A stretch of 64,000 nt of DNA from Palsa-504 sp963806335 (lineage in GTDB: Bacteria; Actinomycetota; Actinomycetes; Streptosporangiales; Streptosporangiaceae), in contig CAWDXO010000013.1 of the NCBI GenBank assembly GCA_963806335.1, positions 750,783-814,782 of the forward strand, written 5' to 3'. The stretch's first letter is position 1. Each line of letters opens with the position of its first letter. This document shows positions 42,771-51,359 of the stretch, piece by piece. The position numbers and the translations under genes were made by a program. Below the pieces are notes generated by a model. It was not told the DNA's origin, searched no databases, and worked only from the letters and a program-made list of their open reading frames with translations.

Positions 42771-43763
42771 CTAAAGGCGGCCAGGCGCGCTGACCCCGAG
42801 CAGCCCGAGGCCGGCGTCCAGGCCGGTCCGCGCCGCGTCCGCCAGCCACAGTCTTTCGCTGCTGATGCTGGATATTCTCGTAAAGCCGGTGGTGTTCATG
42901 GTGCCAATCGTCCGCGCGGCCAGCTCTTCGAGGTACCCGGCGAACTCGTCGGGCCGACCGCGACGCGCCGCCATCGCCACCCGTTCGGGCAGCCAGGACA
43001 ACGCGTCGAGCAGCGCCAGCTCCCCCGGTTCGGCGAGCAGACGTGGCCGGAATCCGGCTGGCCTGGTCTCCAGCGCGGCGGCCCAGCGCAGCACGGCGGC
43101 AGCGGCGGCATGCGCGTACCGAACAGCATAAGCGGGATTGGTCAGCACGTGCCGCGCGACCACCGCCGCCTCGGGCGCCGGGCCGCCCGGAGGCATCCGG
43201 GCCAGCGCGAACCGCACCTCATCCGCCCCGGCGTAGCCGATGGCGGCCGCGACCGGACCGGCCCGGACCGGGAACGGGTGCGGGGTGGCAGGGGGAGGAA
43301 GGACGTCCCGTTCGGGATAAAAAAGAAAAGTCGCGCCCGCGGTGGCGGCGAGCCGGGCCGTCAGCTGTGCGGCGAGGGCGGCCCGTGCCTGCGGCCAGCC
43401 CGCCTCGCCGGCCAGGTCCGCCGGCGGCGCGGCGGGGACGGTGCGGCCGCGCAGCGCGTCGCTCGCGGCGCAGGCCGGCCCGGCCCGCACGATCCGCACC
43501 GCGAGGCCGGCCAGGGCGTCGTGAGTGACGGTGACGGTGAGATAGCCCTGGCCGGTGAGTTCCGCGCGCTCGATCCAGGGTTCGCGGCTGAGGCGGGCGG
43601 CCAGGACCGCCGGATCCCGGTCCGGCCCCAGGCGGAACGGCAGGGCGGACGCGTAACTGCCCGGCACCGGGCCCGGGCGGAGCAACGGGTCGCCGGCCTC
43701 GGGGTCAGCTGCGTCGAGACCGGCCGCGGCCGAGATGGCGCGCCGCAGCTCGGCGGTGATCAC
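42771..43763 (-). CDS. ArgS-like DALR-domain protein lacking the catalytic domain
   Basis: A 330-residue relative of arginyl-tRNA synthetase. The N-terminal additional domain pattern (ITAELRRAISAAAG, YASALPFRLG, IERAELTGQGYLTVTV) and the C-terminal DALR anticodon-binding helices (NPAYAVRYAHAAAAAVLRWA, GELALLDALSWLPERVAMAA, WLADAARTGLDAGLGLLGVSAPGRL) are clear. The Rossmann domain with HIGH and KMSKS is replaced by about 100 residues without those motifs, so it cannot charge tRNA. A similar gene sits before lysA in related actinomycetes, where true argS is elsewhere. It may bind tRNA-Arg or regulate; this is inference. Confidence 0.82.
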   Translation of the reverse strand: MITAELRRAISAAAGLDAADPEAGDPLLRPGPVPGSYASALPFRLGPDRDPAVLAARLSREPWIERAELTGQGYLTVTVTHDALAGLAVRIVRAGPACAASDALRGRTVPAAPPADLAGEAGWPQARAALAAQLTARLAATAGATFLFYPERDVLPPPATPHPFPVRAGPVAAAIGYAGADEVRFALARMPPGGPAPEAAVVARHVLTNPAYAVRYAHAAAAAVLRWAAALETRPAGFRPRLLAEPGELALLDALSWLPERVAMAARRGRPDEFAGYLEELAARTIGTMNTTGFTRISSISSERLWLADAARTGLDAGLGLLGVSAPGRL

Positions 43764-44144
43764 TTAGGCGGAGCCGGCCAGTTCGCGGACCACTCGGATC
43801 ATCTCGTTCGGGTCGAACGGCTTAGTGAGGTAGGCGTCCGCGCCCACCCGGCCGCCCCTGGCCTTGTCGTCTTCCTGAGCGCGCGCGGTGATCAGCACCA
43901 CCTTGATGTGGGCCGTCTCCGGAGACTTCCGCAGCTGGACCGCCGTCTCCCAGCCGTCGAGCCGCGGCATCATCACGTCCAGCGTGATGACATCGGGATC
44001 GATCTCCGCCACCTTCTCCAGGCAGTCCTGGCCGTCCACCGCCGTCGATACGTCAAACCCCTCAAGCTGAAGGTTGACCGCGATGAGCCGCCTGATCACC
44101 TCGTCGTCGTCCACGACGAGCACCCGTCCAAGTCCCTGCGTCAC
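43764..44144 (-). CDS. single-domain response regulator
   Basis: A CheY-like receiver of 126 residues with no output domain. Acidic pocket VVDDDE, phospho-Asp in DVITLDVMMPRLDGWE, Thr/Ser switch LITARAQ and Lys in LTKPFDPNEM are all intact. GTG 44144 is chosen because VTQGLGRVLVVDDD aligns with such proteins; the longer frame is antisense to the tRNA gene. It ends next to the ArgS-like gene. No histidine kinase is nearby, so the partner is unknown. Confidence 0.92.
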   Translation of the reverse strand: MTQGLGRVLVVDDDEVIRRLIAVNLQLEGFDVSTAVDGQDCLEKVAEIDPDVITLDVMMPRLDGWETAVQLRKSPETAHIKVVLITARAQEDDKARGGRVGADAYLTKPFDPNEMIRVVRELAGSA

Positions 44145-44240
44145 TCGCGTGAGGGTAGCGTCTCCCGGCGCCTTCTCGCGCACTGTACGGCTACGTGTCC
44201 GCGCGATGCTCGCGGCTGATACCCTTTCCCACGTCGCGTA

Positions 44241-44312
44241 GCCCCCATAGCTCAGGGGATAGAGCATCGGCCTCCGGAGCCGTGTGCGCAGGTTCGAATC
44301 CTGCTGGGGGCG
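44241..44312 (+). tRNA. tRNA-Arg (anticodon CCG)
   Basis: A complete cloverleaf: acceptor GCCCCCA/TGGGGGC, D-arm AGCTCAGGGGATAGAGC, anticodon arm TCGGC-CTCCGGA-GCCGT with anticodon CCG, and T-arm GCAGGTTCGAATCCTGC. The discriminator base is G and CCA is not encoded. No second copy of its 3' end was found in the window, so there is no direct sign of integration into it, although the DNA beyond it is full of gene fragments. Confidence 0.95.
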
Positions 44313-44524
44313 CTTCGCTTGACCAGGGGGAAACGGCCTCTCACCTGCGACGACGTGAAATGCGGTGATGTCAGCCAGTGCCATGCGATGCCCGCCGGTG
44401 CCGCCCGGTGCCGTATTCGTCCCCATAACGACCGCCTCCGGTGGGCGTCCATCCGCGATCAGGTGACTGGCATTACCGGACGGCAACGACCTGCGTGGGG
44501 AGACATTTAGACCTGACGCCGATA

Positions 44525-44625
44525 AGGCTATGCGCCGGTGACGTCCCAGATGCGAGCCGGCGTCAAAAGCGTTGACGGCCAAGCGGGTGCCGTCCGGGCT
44601 GAACGCTACCGCCACTTGGTAGGCT
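44525..44625 (-). pseudogene. remnant of a WD40-repeat gene
   Basis: One blade of a WD40 propeller remains: YQVAVAFSPDGTRLAVNAFDAG in one frame and IWDVTGA in the next, ending at TAG. Together they give the standard VAFSPDGTRLA...xWDVTGA repeat, broken by one frameshift. The rest of the gene is absent; such propellers usually belong to kinase- or NTPase-linked proteins in actinomycetes. Confidence 0.7.
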
Positions 44626-44637
44626 GATGGCCAAGAA

Positions 44638-45180
44638 TCAGTAATCGTCGTAATAATCGTAGTAACCGTTGGCAGCGATTCGGAGCACCACATGCCCGGT
44701 TTTATATGTACCGCATGTATCCCAGGGAGTCGTGAGACCCAAGGAAGCCCAGATACCTCCGTGGGCCCAGCTGGAATGCGGGCCATCCCAGCCACTTAGC
44801 TTGGAAGTAACGTTGAGGCACCATGGGAACTGGACCCATTGGCGGGTGTAAAAACCGAGTCCGTTTTGGGTAATACTGTAGCCATTACCGCACCAGTAGT
44901 TGTGGTCCTCCTCGAACCAGGCAACCTTCTTACCGGCCACCGTGAATGTATACCGATTCCCGATGTGACTACCTACGGACCAGCAGCGACTGCGAGCACT
45001 TGTCGCGTCCGCGATCGCCATGTCAGATGCACCTTCTCTGCCAACGGTGGTCAGGCTCGTGCTTACGTTAGCAGCGTCAGACGTTAGGGCCGCAGCTTTG
45101 GACTGATCGGCGTTAGCCGATGCGACCAGACACGATGCGGTAGCCACCACCAATACAGTGGCAAGACAGAGACGTCTCAC
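44638..45180 (-). CDS. secreted protein of unknown function with four cysteines
   Basis: A 180-residue exported protein. The signal peptide has a short basic start (MRRL), a hydrophobic core (CLATVLVVATASCLVASA) and a likely cleavage after SANA. The mature part has four cysteines (SRCWSVG, NYWCGNGY, FPWCLN, DTCGTY), enough for two disulfides, and is rich in Trp, Tyr and Gly. It ends GYYDYYDDY. AAGGGA precedes the GTG start. I recognise no family. The base composition is lower in GC than the core genes, suggesting acquisition. It is divergent from the MBL-fold gene by 47 bases. Confidence 0.7.
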   Translation of the reverse strand: MRRLCLATVLVVATASCLVASANADQSKAAALTSDAANVSTSLTTVGREGASDMAIADATSARSRCWSVGSHIGNRYTFTVAGKKVAWFEEDHNYWCGNGYSITQNGLGFYTRQWVQFPWCLNVTSKLSGWDGPHSSWAHGGIWASLGLTTPWDTCGTYKTGHVVLRIAANGYYDYYDDY

Positions 45181-45227
45181 TATTATTCCCTTCTAATCGG
45201 CCTCGACTCGAAGCTCTCGGTCCTCGC

Positions 45228-46640
45228 ATGCCACCCCAACTCCGCTACGAAACCGATCTTTGTGAGATAGACCCGAAGCTCCACCTAAACGTGCTAAAAG
45301 AGTTATACAGTTGTCCCGTGGTCCAGCATGTGGTGCTGCACGGTGATGTGTCACACACGCGAGCCCACTGGGGCGCCGATGCCGACATGCAGTGGCAGGG
45401 GTTGGGGGAGGCTATCTCCTTCACGACGAACCAAGGGCATTACATCCTGGTCGACGCGGGGGAGAAGGGAAGTGCGCTCGGCAGGAAGTTCCGCGGGCCT
45501 GTCGATGTGCTGCTCCTGACACACAACGACCGCGACCACGTTGGTGGGGTCCCGGAACTACTTAGGTCAATGCTGGTACATGAGGCGTGGCTACCGTATG
45601 ACTGGTACTTGCTCTATAGCGCTGGGACGAATCTCGTCGAAGCCATCCGCCGCGAAGACGCCGATCTGGAGGACGTCGCCTATGAGGCGCTAGAGCGAGT
45701 CACCAGCGCAGTCGAGATGTTGCGGCGCTACCTGGAGGACGGGGAGTGCCTCGACGAACTTAACGATTCGCCGCCCGCGCGTCGCCGCGTTCTCGGTTGG
45801 CTCGACGCGGCCTTCGCCTCGTTGAATAGCGGCATAGGAGCCGAGGTAGTGATCCGGGCTCAGCATGCCATCGGCCTCGGGTGGATCGGTGGCGCCGGGC
45901 AAACGGCGCAGGGCGTCACCGGTGATGGCGCACCGAGTCGGCGAGCGCGAGTTACCCGGGCGCGGGCCACGGTCCGCGCCGTCGATGCCGTGCTCGGGTG
46001 GGAAGTCCCGACGCGTTGGTTCAGCATCGACCTTGCATCTGCCTATCGGCGAACCACGGACCTCCCATGGGAGTTGTCCGGCCGTCCGGGCGAGTTTACG
46101 GTGGTCAATGCGTGGCCGGTCCCAGTCCGTCCGCTGCCACCGTCCCCTACGGCCGCCGATGCTTATGCGCTACTGGCCGCGCTCTACCAACTCACGATCC
46201 AGAATCGGCGGGCACTCGTGGGCCTCGGCCATACCCCGTTCGAATGCGGCCATGTATTGTTCGCGTCCGACTCAGACTTCAAGTTCGACCAGGCTAACTC
46301 TGTCGTCCCGTGGTCGAAGATCGGTGCCGCTGTCGGCCTCCACCATGGATCTGCTAACGAGGCACACGACCATATCTACGAGCGACTTGACGGCGCCGTG
46401 CTAGCCCGGTCGGGATCGTGTCCCGTCTTGTGGACACATTCCCGGTTCACGCTTTTGCCCCCGGAGCGGCGCGGGTGTACGTGGTGTCACGCCGATGGCG
46501 TCAAGACCGGTGGCCTTGACCGACACCGCGATGTGGTGCTTGAAGCAAGCCAGAACGGCGAATGGCGTGTCGTCGCTGGGGCTTGCACTGGCTGCCCTCG
46601 GTTCGCGTGGCCCACGTCACCCGCGAAGGTCGACGAGTAG
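45228..46640 (+). CDS. ComEC-like metallo-beta-lactamase-fold protein
   Basis: A 470-residue soluble protein. It has the zinc motif LLTHNDRDHVGG (residues 97-107), YILVDAGEKG before it, a late Asp in LFASDSDFKFD and the GLHHGSANEAHDH segment that recalls the HHGS motif of ComEC/Rec2 MBL domains. About 120 helical residues are inserted in the middle (LVEAIRREDADLEDVAYEAL onward). The C-terminus has a CTWCH...CTGC pair, probably a zinc knuckle. Hydrolase activity on a phosphoester or nucleic acid is likely. MBL proteins of this kind often occur in conflict systems, but no partner gene is adjacent. ATG at 45228 lacks a strong ribosome-binding site. Confidence 0.72.
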   Translation: MPPQLRYETDLCEIDPKLHLNVLKELYSCPVVQHVVLHGDVSHTRAHWGADADMQWQGLGEAISFTTNQGHYILVDAGEKGSALGRKFRGPVDVLLLTHNDRDHVGGVPELLRSMLVHEAWLPYDWYLLYSAGTNLVEAIRREDADLEDVAYEALERVTSAVEMLRRYLEDGECLDELNDSPPARRRVLGWLDAAFASLNSGIGAEVVIRAQHAIGLGWIGGAGQTAQGVTGDGAPSRRARVTRARATVRAVDAVLGWEVPTRWFSIDLASAYRRTTDLPWELSGRPGEFTVVNAWPVPVRPLPPSPTAADAYALLAALYQLTIQNRRALVGLGHTPFECGHVLFASDSDFKFDQANSVVPWSKIGAAVGLHHGSANEAHDHIYERLDGAVLARSGSCPVLWTHSRFTLLPPERRGCTWCHADGVKTGGLDRHRDVVLEASQNGEWRVVAGACTGCPRFAWPTSPAKVDE

Positions 46641-46986
46641 GAGACAGATCTCTCACGGCTTTCACAGACTGACCGGATGGCCGCGTGTGGAGAGATCGGC
46701 GGGCCGAACGACGCGCGGGCAGTGTCCTGTCCAGGGCCGGGGGGTATGCGTGCTTATGCTGGCTTATCGCCATAATTGGCTATCCCACTCCCGAGATTTA
46801 AAGGGCCATTTACTGTCGCTGGATAGGACCTTTTGCTCTGTTACCGGTTGGTCGCCTCGCCCATTATGGAGGTGGAACAAGGGGGCGCGTGTAGTCGCTT
46901 ATGACCCGATCATAAGCCCGCTGGCCTTCGATCACGGGGTAGGACCCAGGCCTGAGCGGCCCGCCGGGTCTGAGGGATAGATCAAC
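46641..46986. promoter_or_regulatory. G1-peptidase upstream region with an operator-like palindrome
   Basis: About 345 bases before the secreted peptidase. GCTTATGA-CCCGA-TCATAAGC (46897-46917) is a perfect 8-bp dyad, 70 bases before the start, and resembles a binding site of a dimeric regulator. The DNA around 46760-46850 is AT-rich for this genome and probably holds the promoter. No gene is supported. Confidence 0.55.
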
Positions 46987-47730
46987 ATGAGCATTAAGAC
47001 GATTTGCGCCGGAATCGGCACCCTGGCCCTGCTCGGCGGCCTGGCTGCCAGCGGTACCGCCGCGACGGCCCGCACTGACGGGCCGCATCTACTAGCCGGC
47101 CCTGGCTCGACCGCCGGCGAGCTTCACAGCCTTAACTGGGCCGGATACGTGACCACCGGCGGCGGCACTTCTGCCTCTGCCAACTGGGTGGTCCCGTCCG
47201 TGCGCGGGTCCTACGGCTACTCGTCCTCATGGGTGGGTATCGACGGGGCCAGATCGTCAACTGTCGAGCAGACAGGGACGGAGTCGGACGAGATCTACGG
47301 GCAGCTTATCTACTCGGCCTGGGTGGAACTATACCCGGCTCCGATGCTGACTATTCAATATCAGTCAGGTGCCGACGTCCCTGTTTATCCTGGCGATCAC
47401 ATGAGCGGGTCGGTCAGTGCAAACGGCGACTACTACACGATCAAGCTCTCCGACCACACCCAGAACTGGGATTACGCGCGGACATGGGTCGACCCGTCCG
47501 GCAGGAACTCCTCGACTGAAGTGATCGCGGAAGCTCCCAGCCTCGCCAGCACCGGGAACGTCCTGCCGCTGGCCAACTTCGGGAGCGAGCACTTCACCAG
47601 CGTGCATATCTCCGGGCACGCGACCAGGACGGTCATGGTCGCCCGCAGTGGGCGGGTAAAGGCATCCGTGACCGGCTCGCAGCGGAACTTCACCGTGCAC
47701 TTCAAGTACCGGGGACAGTTCGCAAGCTGA
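46987..47730 (+). CDS. G1-family glutamic endopeptidase, secreted
   Basis: An eqolisin-type acid peptidase of 247 residues. The signal peptide (MSIKTICAGIGTLALLGGLA to ATA) is clear. The mature protein has NWAGYVTTGG, the Gln of the catalytic dyad in SSSWVGIDG...EQTGTE, WVELYPAPM, and the Glu in SSTEVIAEAPS. Gln-Glu dyad enzymes act at low pH on proteins outside the cell. GAGGGA lies 11 bases before the ATG. It stands alone between degraded genes; the upstream palindrome suggests regulation. Confidence 0.88.
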   Translation: MSIKTICAGIGTLALLGGLAASGTAATARTDGPHLLAGPGSTAGELHSLNWAGYVTTGGGTSASANWVVPSVRGSYGYSSSWVGIDGARSSTVEQTGTESDEIYGQLIYSAWVELYPAPMLTIQYQSGADVPVYPGDHMSGSVSANGDYYTIKLSDHTQNWDYARTWVDPSGRNSSTEVIAEAPSLASTGNVLPLANFGSEHFTSVHISGHATRTVMVARSGRVKASVTGSQRNFTVHFKYRGQFAS

Positions 47731-47743
47731 TCTGTCCATAATT

Positions 47744-47808
47744 CCAAATACCAAAGGGGCGACCTGTTCCGCTCGCGTGTCGACAATGGTGAGCACTTGG
47801 GTATTTGG
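47744..47808. terminator. long-loop inverted repeat after the G1 peptidase
   Basis: CCAAATACC (47744-47752) is mirrored by GGTATTTGG (47800-47808). The loop is 47 bases, long for a simple terminator, so a structural or protein-binding role is equally possible. Confidence 0.4.
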
Positions 47809-47929
47809 TCCTTGGCGCACCGCCATTTAGCCTTTCCGGATATCCTCGACCCCCACGGGCAGAGGAGTAACGCCCTTGAGCGCGCCGGGAGGCTCGCCAA
47901 ACTCAATCGTGGCTGGCTGACTTCAAAAC

Positions 47930-48055
47930 CTCTTCGAAGGCCATGTTTCTTGGGCAGTGCGGGAGAGTCTTAGGCTGAGCCAGGAAGAGCTGGCCCGGCC
48001 GATCAGGGATACCGGGGAACGGCTCGGCGAGCCGAATGACTGCACCAAATCGTAA
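47930..48055 (+). pseudogene. remnant of an XRE-type regulator
   Basis: The frame reads VRESLRLSQEELARPIRD then TGERLGEPNDCTKS and stops at TAA 48053. This is the start of the HTH of a well-known actinomycete XRE type (LSQEELARRIR..GERLGEPN.CTKR). The remainder of the gene is missing. Confidence 0.65.
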
Positions 48056-48115
48056 CGGTCGAGGCCGACTCGGACCTGCCTAGTCATCCGGGGCCGCAGT
48101 GCCGAGGCTGCGGCG

Positions 48116-48454
48116 TCAGAGGGCGGCGTCCAGGAGGATGCCGTGGATCAGGCGGATGGCGTCCTGGAAGCCGTCCTGGCTGGCGATGGACAGCGTCCGG
48201 GCCGGTGTCCTTGCTGGCTGGCGGCTGAACTTGTGGTGGTCGATGGTGTCCTCGGTGTGCTGGAGCGGGCCGGCACCCAGGACCTCGAGTTCCTGGGTGC
48301 CGTCGTCGCAGGTGATCACGGAGACGGTCAGGTCGGGGTGCTCAGCCAGCCGGACGGCGAGGTCGCGGAGCCGGGCGGGCTCGAGTCCCTCGGTCCGGTC
48401 CCGGATCTGGCGGGGCGTAGCGCCGCTGAGGATGGCCTTGCAGATCGTGGTCAC
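48116..48454 (-). CDS. small hypothetical protein
   Basis: A 112-residue protein, starting MTTICKAILSGATPRQIRDRTEGLEP. A pattern of short helices (LRDLAVRLAEHPDLTVSVIT) and DDGTQELEVLGAGPLQHTED suggests a compact alpha/beta fold. No motif or family is recognised. It is separated from flanking pseudogenes by short GC-rich spacers, and its frame is intact, which argues that it is still functional. Confidence 0.5.
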   Translation of the reverse strand: MTTICKAILSGATPRQIRDRTEGLEPARLRDLAVRLAEHPDLTVSVITCDDGTQELEVLGAGPLQHTEDTIDHHKFSRQPARTPARTLSIASQDGFQDAIRLIHGILLDAAL

Positions 48455-48673
48455 GCCTGGCCTCCATCCTTACCTGCGCCTGCCGACAGCCGGACGAGCG
48501 CGATGTCCTCGCCAATCACCATGGGGCGAAGCCGTCCGGCCCGGTGTGTGGAGCACCGGGCCACCACAACCGGGCCAGACGAGCGCCAGACAGCCGCTTT
48601 CCCTCCCCGGGTGACTGGCCCTAGTGGCACAGGCTAGGCGAGACCGCCGGGCATCGGCAGTGGGGAGAACTCC

Positions 48674-50249
48674 CTATGGGGTACGGCGATGAAGATCGCT
48701 AGCCTGGGGGATGAGCCCGTGCTCGAGCGCGAACAATGTCGCCCCTGCGCGGGTGGACAGGCCCGTCTTGCGGTACAGGCGCTGGATGTGGTGGTCACAG
48801 GTTTTCGGGGAGATCCCCAGCTGGCGGGCTACCTGCTTGGTGGCCATCCCGCGGGCGATGAGGCCGAGCACCTCGCACTCCCGCTCGGACAGCCCGGCGG
48901 GCCGGGGTACCGGCCGGCGCGGCTGGCCGGCCGCGGTCAGCACGGCCTGGACCGCCTCGGGCGGAAGCCTGCCCGAGGCCGCGTCCTGGCACAATTCGTC
49001 CGCCGCGGCCTGCGGTGACAGGGCCGGACGGTGCGCCCGCGGCTCCCCCATCGCCTGGTAGCAGTCCGCTGCCGCCAGCAGCCAGGCCGCGGGCGGCAGG
49101 TCACCGGCCTGGCTGCCCCGGTGGTAACCGGACCCGTCGTACCGCTCGCCGTGGGATCCGGCCAAGCGGGCCAGCGGGCGCAGCGACGGGCTGACCTGGA
49201 GCACCCGCTCGCTATGGTAGGCGTGCAGCCGCACCTGCTCGTGCTCGTCGCGGGTCAGCGGACCAGGCTTGGCCCACACGCTAACGGGTACCGCGACGCG
49301 TCCGATGTCGTGCACCAGCGCCGCCCGGCGCAGCGTGAGCACCTCGGGGGCGGCCAGCCCGGCCGCGACGCCAGCTCGTCCGGCCAGGTCGGCGACGCCG
49401 CGGGAATGACCGGCCGTCCACATGCTCTTCAGGTCGGCGAAATCCGCGATCGCCGACAGGCAGGCATCCAGCCGCTGCCCGGCCACCACGGGCCGCGGGC
49501 CCGGCTCGGCGGCCATCGCGTCCGCCCAGATCGAAGGCGCATCCAGGCCCTCATACAGCTGATCGCCCAGCGACAGGAAGGCGCTGACCGCTTGCGGGTC
49601 CAGCCCCGACCCGGCGCGCCCGGTTAAGGTACTGGCGGCCAGCGTGGCCCCGCCGTATTGCCAGGCCAGTCCGCGTCCTGTGCCACCTGCATCAGCCGCA
49701 CCGCCAGCGGGATCTGCCCGCCGCGCAGTTCTCCTGGCATGCCCGCGCCGTCCCACCGTTCATACAGATGCCGCAGCGCCTGCTGGATCTGCCCGGAAAA
49801 GCCCATCCGCGCCCCCAGCAGGCGGGCAACGTCGCAATGGCTGGCCGCCCACTTGCGGAACTCGGCCATCCCGCCGAATGCCGCCCTGGCCATCATCGCC
49901 GCCCGCGCCAGCGGCGCACTCCCCGGGTAAGCAGCCCGCATCGCCATGGCGATGAGCTCCCGCCGGGACCCGTGAGCTACCGCTCATCATCTGCGGCCGC
50001 GCCGCGAGCTCGTCCCCGAAGAACCGCGCGTCGATCTCGCTCGGCCGTGCACCCGGCGAAATGCAGCAGGCCCGTGTAGAAGACGGTCACCTGGTCATCT
50101 TCCGGCAGCCCCAGCGCCTGAGCCGTCCGCACGGCCAGCACCGCAGTGCGCAGCCCGTGCTCCAGCGGCTGGCCCATCGCCAGGTCAGTGGCCAACGACA
50201 GGGCCCCGGCGGCCTCAGCCAGCCGTAACGGGGGAGCAAGCGAAATCAT
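48674..50249 (-). pseudogene. HD-domain/LuxR regulator with three frameshifts
   Basis: Three frames join into one protein of about 520 residues. The N-terminal part is MISLAPPLRLAEAAGALSLA to LLHFAGCTAE; then IDARFFGDELAARPQMM; then MAMRAAYPGSAPLARAAMMA to RLMQVAQDAD; then LAWQYGGATLAASTLTG through the HD-GYP-like phosphohydrolase (RRAALVHDIGRVAVPVSVWA, HGERYDGSGYHRG) and a C-terminal LuxR HTH (LSERECEVLGLIARGMATKQ). Frame changes lie near 50040, between 49962 and 49985, and at 49669. Each can be mended by one base. The family links HD phosphohydrolases to transcription control; this copy is dead unless the indels are sequencing errors. Confidence 0.85.
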
Positions 50250-50395
50250 GCACACCGCTCCTAGCGCTCGCGGCTCCGGCCAGGCTCGCCCGCGACAAAC
50301 CCGCGTACACCGGCCGCGATCTGGCACCAGTATCGCACCACGCCACGGCGACCGGCGCGCCGCCACCGGAATCAGCTCCCCGCCCTCATGGCTCG

Positions 50396-50641
50396 CTGAA
50401 GGACGGCAGGCAGCATCGGGCGGCATTTGCGCGGGCCATCATCACCAGGCCGTCGGTTCTGCTGATGGACGAGCCGTTCGGCGCGCTGGATGCGATTACC
50501 CGGATGCGGATACACGACTGCCTGCTTCAAATGTGGACCCAGTACCGGACCACCAGCCGCACTGACGACGTGAGCACGGTCAGGAGCAGAACGAAGCGTG
50601 CCGGCCGTACTGCGCTCGCGATCACTCCTGCCGCGTTATGA
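50396..50641 (+). pseudogene. fragment of an ABC-transporter ATPase (SsuB/TauB type)
   Basis: The frame reads ARAIITRPSVLLMDEP then FGALDAITRMRIHDCLLQMW, the Walker B and D-loop region of nitrate/sulfonate/taurine importers. Upstream GRQHRAAF is a degraded signature motif. The Walker A half and the permease are absent, and the tail after TQYRTTSRTDD is unrelated. Confidence 0.78.
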
Positions 50642-50689
50642 AAGAAGGGCCTAGCCGATCCCAGCAAGCGCGGGTGAGGAGTCACTGGT

Positions 50690-50717
50690 TTGTAGCTCGC
50701 AACTCAGTTGCTAAACT
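50690..50717 (+). promoter_or_regulatory. leaderless hxlR promoter with central palindrome
   Basis: TTGTAG (50690-50695), 16 bases, then TAAACT (50712-50717) predicts transcription starting at the ATG 50724. The perfect palindrome GCAACT-C-AGTTGC (50699-50711) fills the spacer and ends at the -10, as expected for autoregulation by the HxlR protein. Confidence 0.72.
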
Positions 50718-50723
50718 GGACTC

Positions 50724-51359
50724 ATGAAGCGCGAGTTCTCCGAGTGGCCGTGTTCCCTGGCTCGTGCCGTCGATGTCTTCGGTGATTCCTGGACGCTGCT
50801 CATAGTCCGCGACGCACTGCAGGGACTAACGCGCTTCGACGAGTTCCAGCGATCCCTGAACGTCGCCCGCAACACGCTGTCCGACCGGCTCGGCAAGCTC
50901 GTGGACGCGGGGGTCATGACCAAGCGGTTCTACCAGGACAATCCCCCACGCTACGAGTACCTGCTCACCGAAATGGGCCGCGACTTCTTCCCGGTCCTGG
51001 CGAGCATGCTCGCCTGGGGAGACAAATGGCTCGACGACGGAGGCGGCGCGCCCGTCACTTTGCACCACCGCGAACCCGGGCACAAGATCGCCAGCCAGGT
51101 CATCTGCGTCGAGTGCGGCGAGCCCGTCGAGCACGCCGACATCCAGTTCTGTGTCGGTCCGGGGTACCCCGACGATGTCCGCCCTGAGCTAGATATCCGC
51201 GGCCGGCTAGCACCGGCTCCAGTTCAGCCTGCCGGCCATCCCGGGCGCGATACTAAAGCCTCTCCCAAGGCAGCCGCGAAGGCGCCGAGGGGTTCGACGC
51301 GGCCAGGTTCGAGCGTCGCGAAGCGTGAGGGTACGGAAGGGCGAGTGATGACGGGGTGA
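50724..51359 (+). CDS. HxlR-family transcriptional regulator
   Basis: A 211-residue winged-helix regulator. The HxlR core (CSLARAVDVFGDSWTLLIVR, FDEFQRSLNVARNTLSDRLG, YEYLLTEMGRDFFPVLASML) fills residues 10-110. It is followed by a part with VICVECGEPVEHADIQF, a possible metal site, and by a disordered Lys/Ala/Pro-rich tail. Regulators of this family respond to small molecules or thiol stress. It precedes a four-gene catabolic cluster on the same strand and probably controls it. Confidence 0.9.
   Translation: MKREFSEWPCSLARAVDVFGDSWTLLIVRDALQGLTRFDEFQRSLNVARNTLSDRLGKLVDAGVMTKRFYQDNPPRYEYLLTEMGRDFFPVLASMLAWGDKWLDDGGGAPVTLHHREPGHKIASQVICVECGEPVEHADIQFCVGPGYPDDVRPELDIRGRLAPAPVQPAGHPGRDTKASPKAAAKAPRGSTRPGSSVAKREGTEGRVMTG

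Noticed and set aside
41295..44219. A 974-codon plus-strand frame opposite lysA and the ArgS-like gene
   Set aside because: Antisense to well-supported genes, rich in Arg/His/Gly/Gln, no recognisable domain.
44290..44312. tRNA-Arg 3' end as an active attachment site
   Set aside because: No second copy of the tRNA end and no integrase gene were seen in the window.
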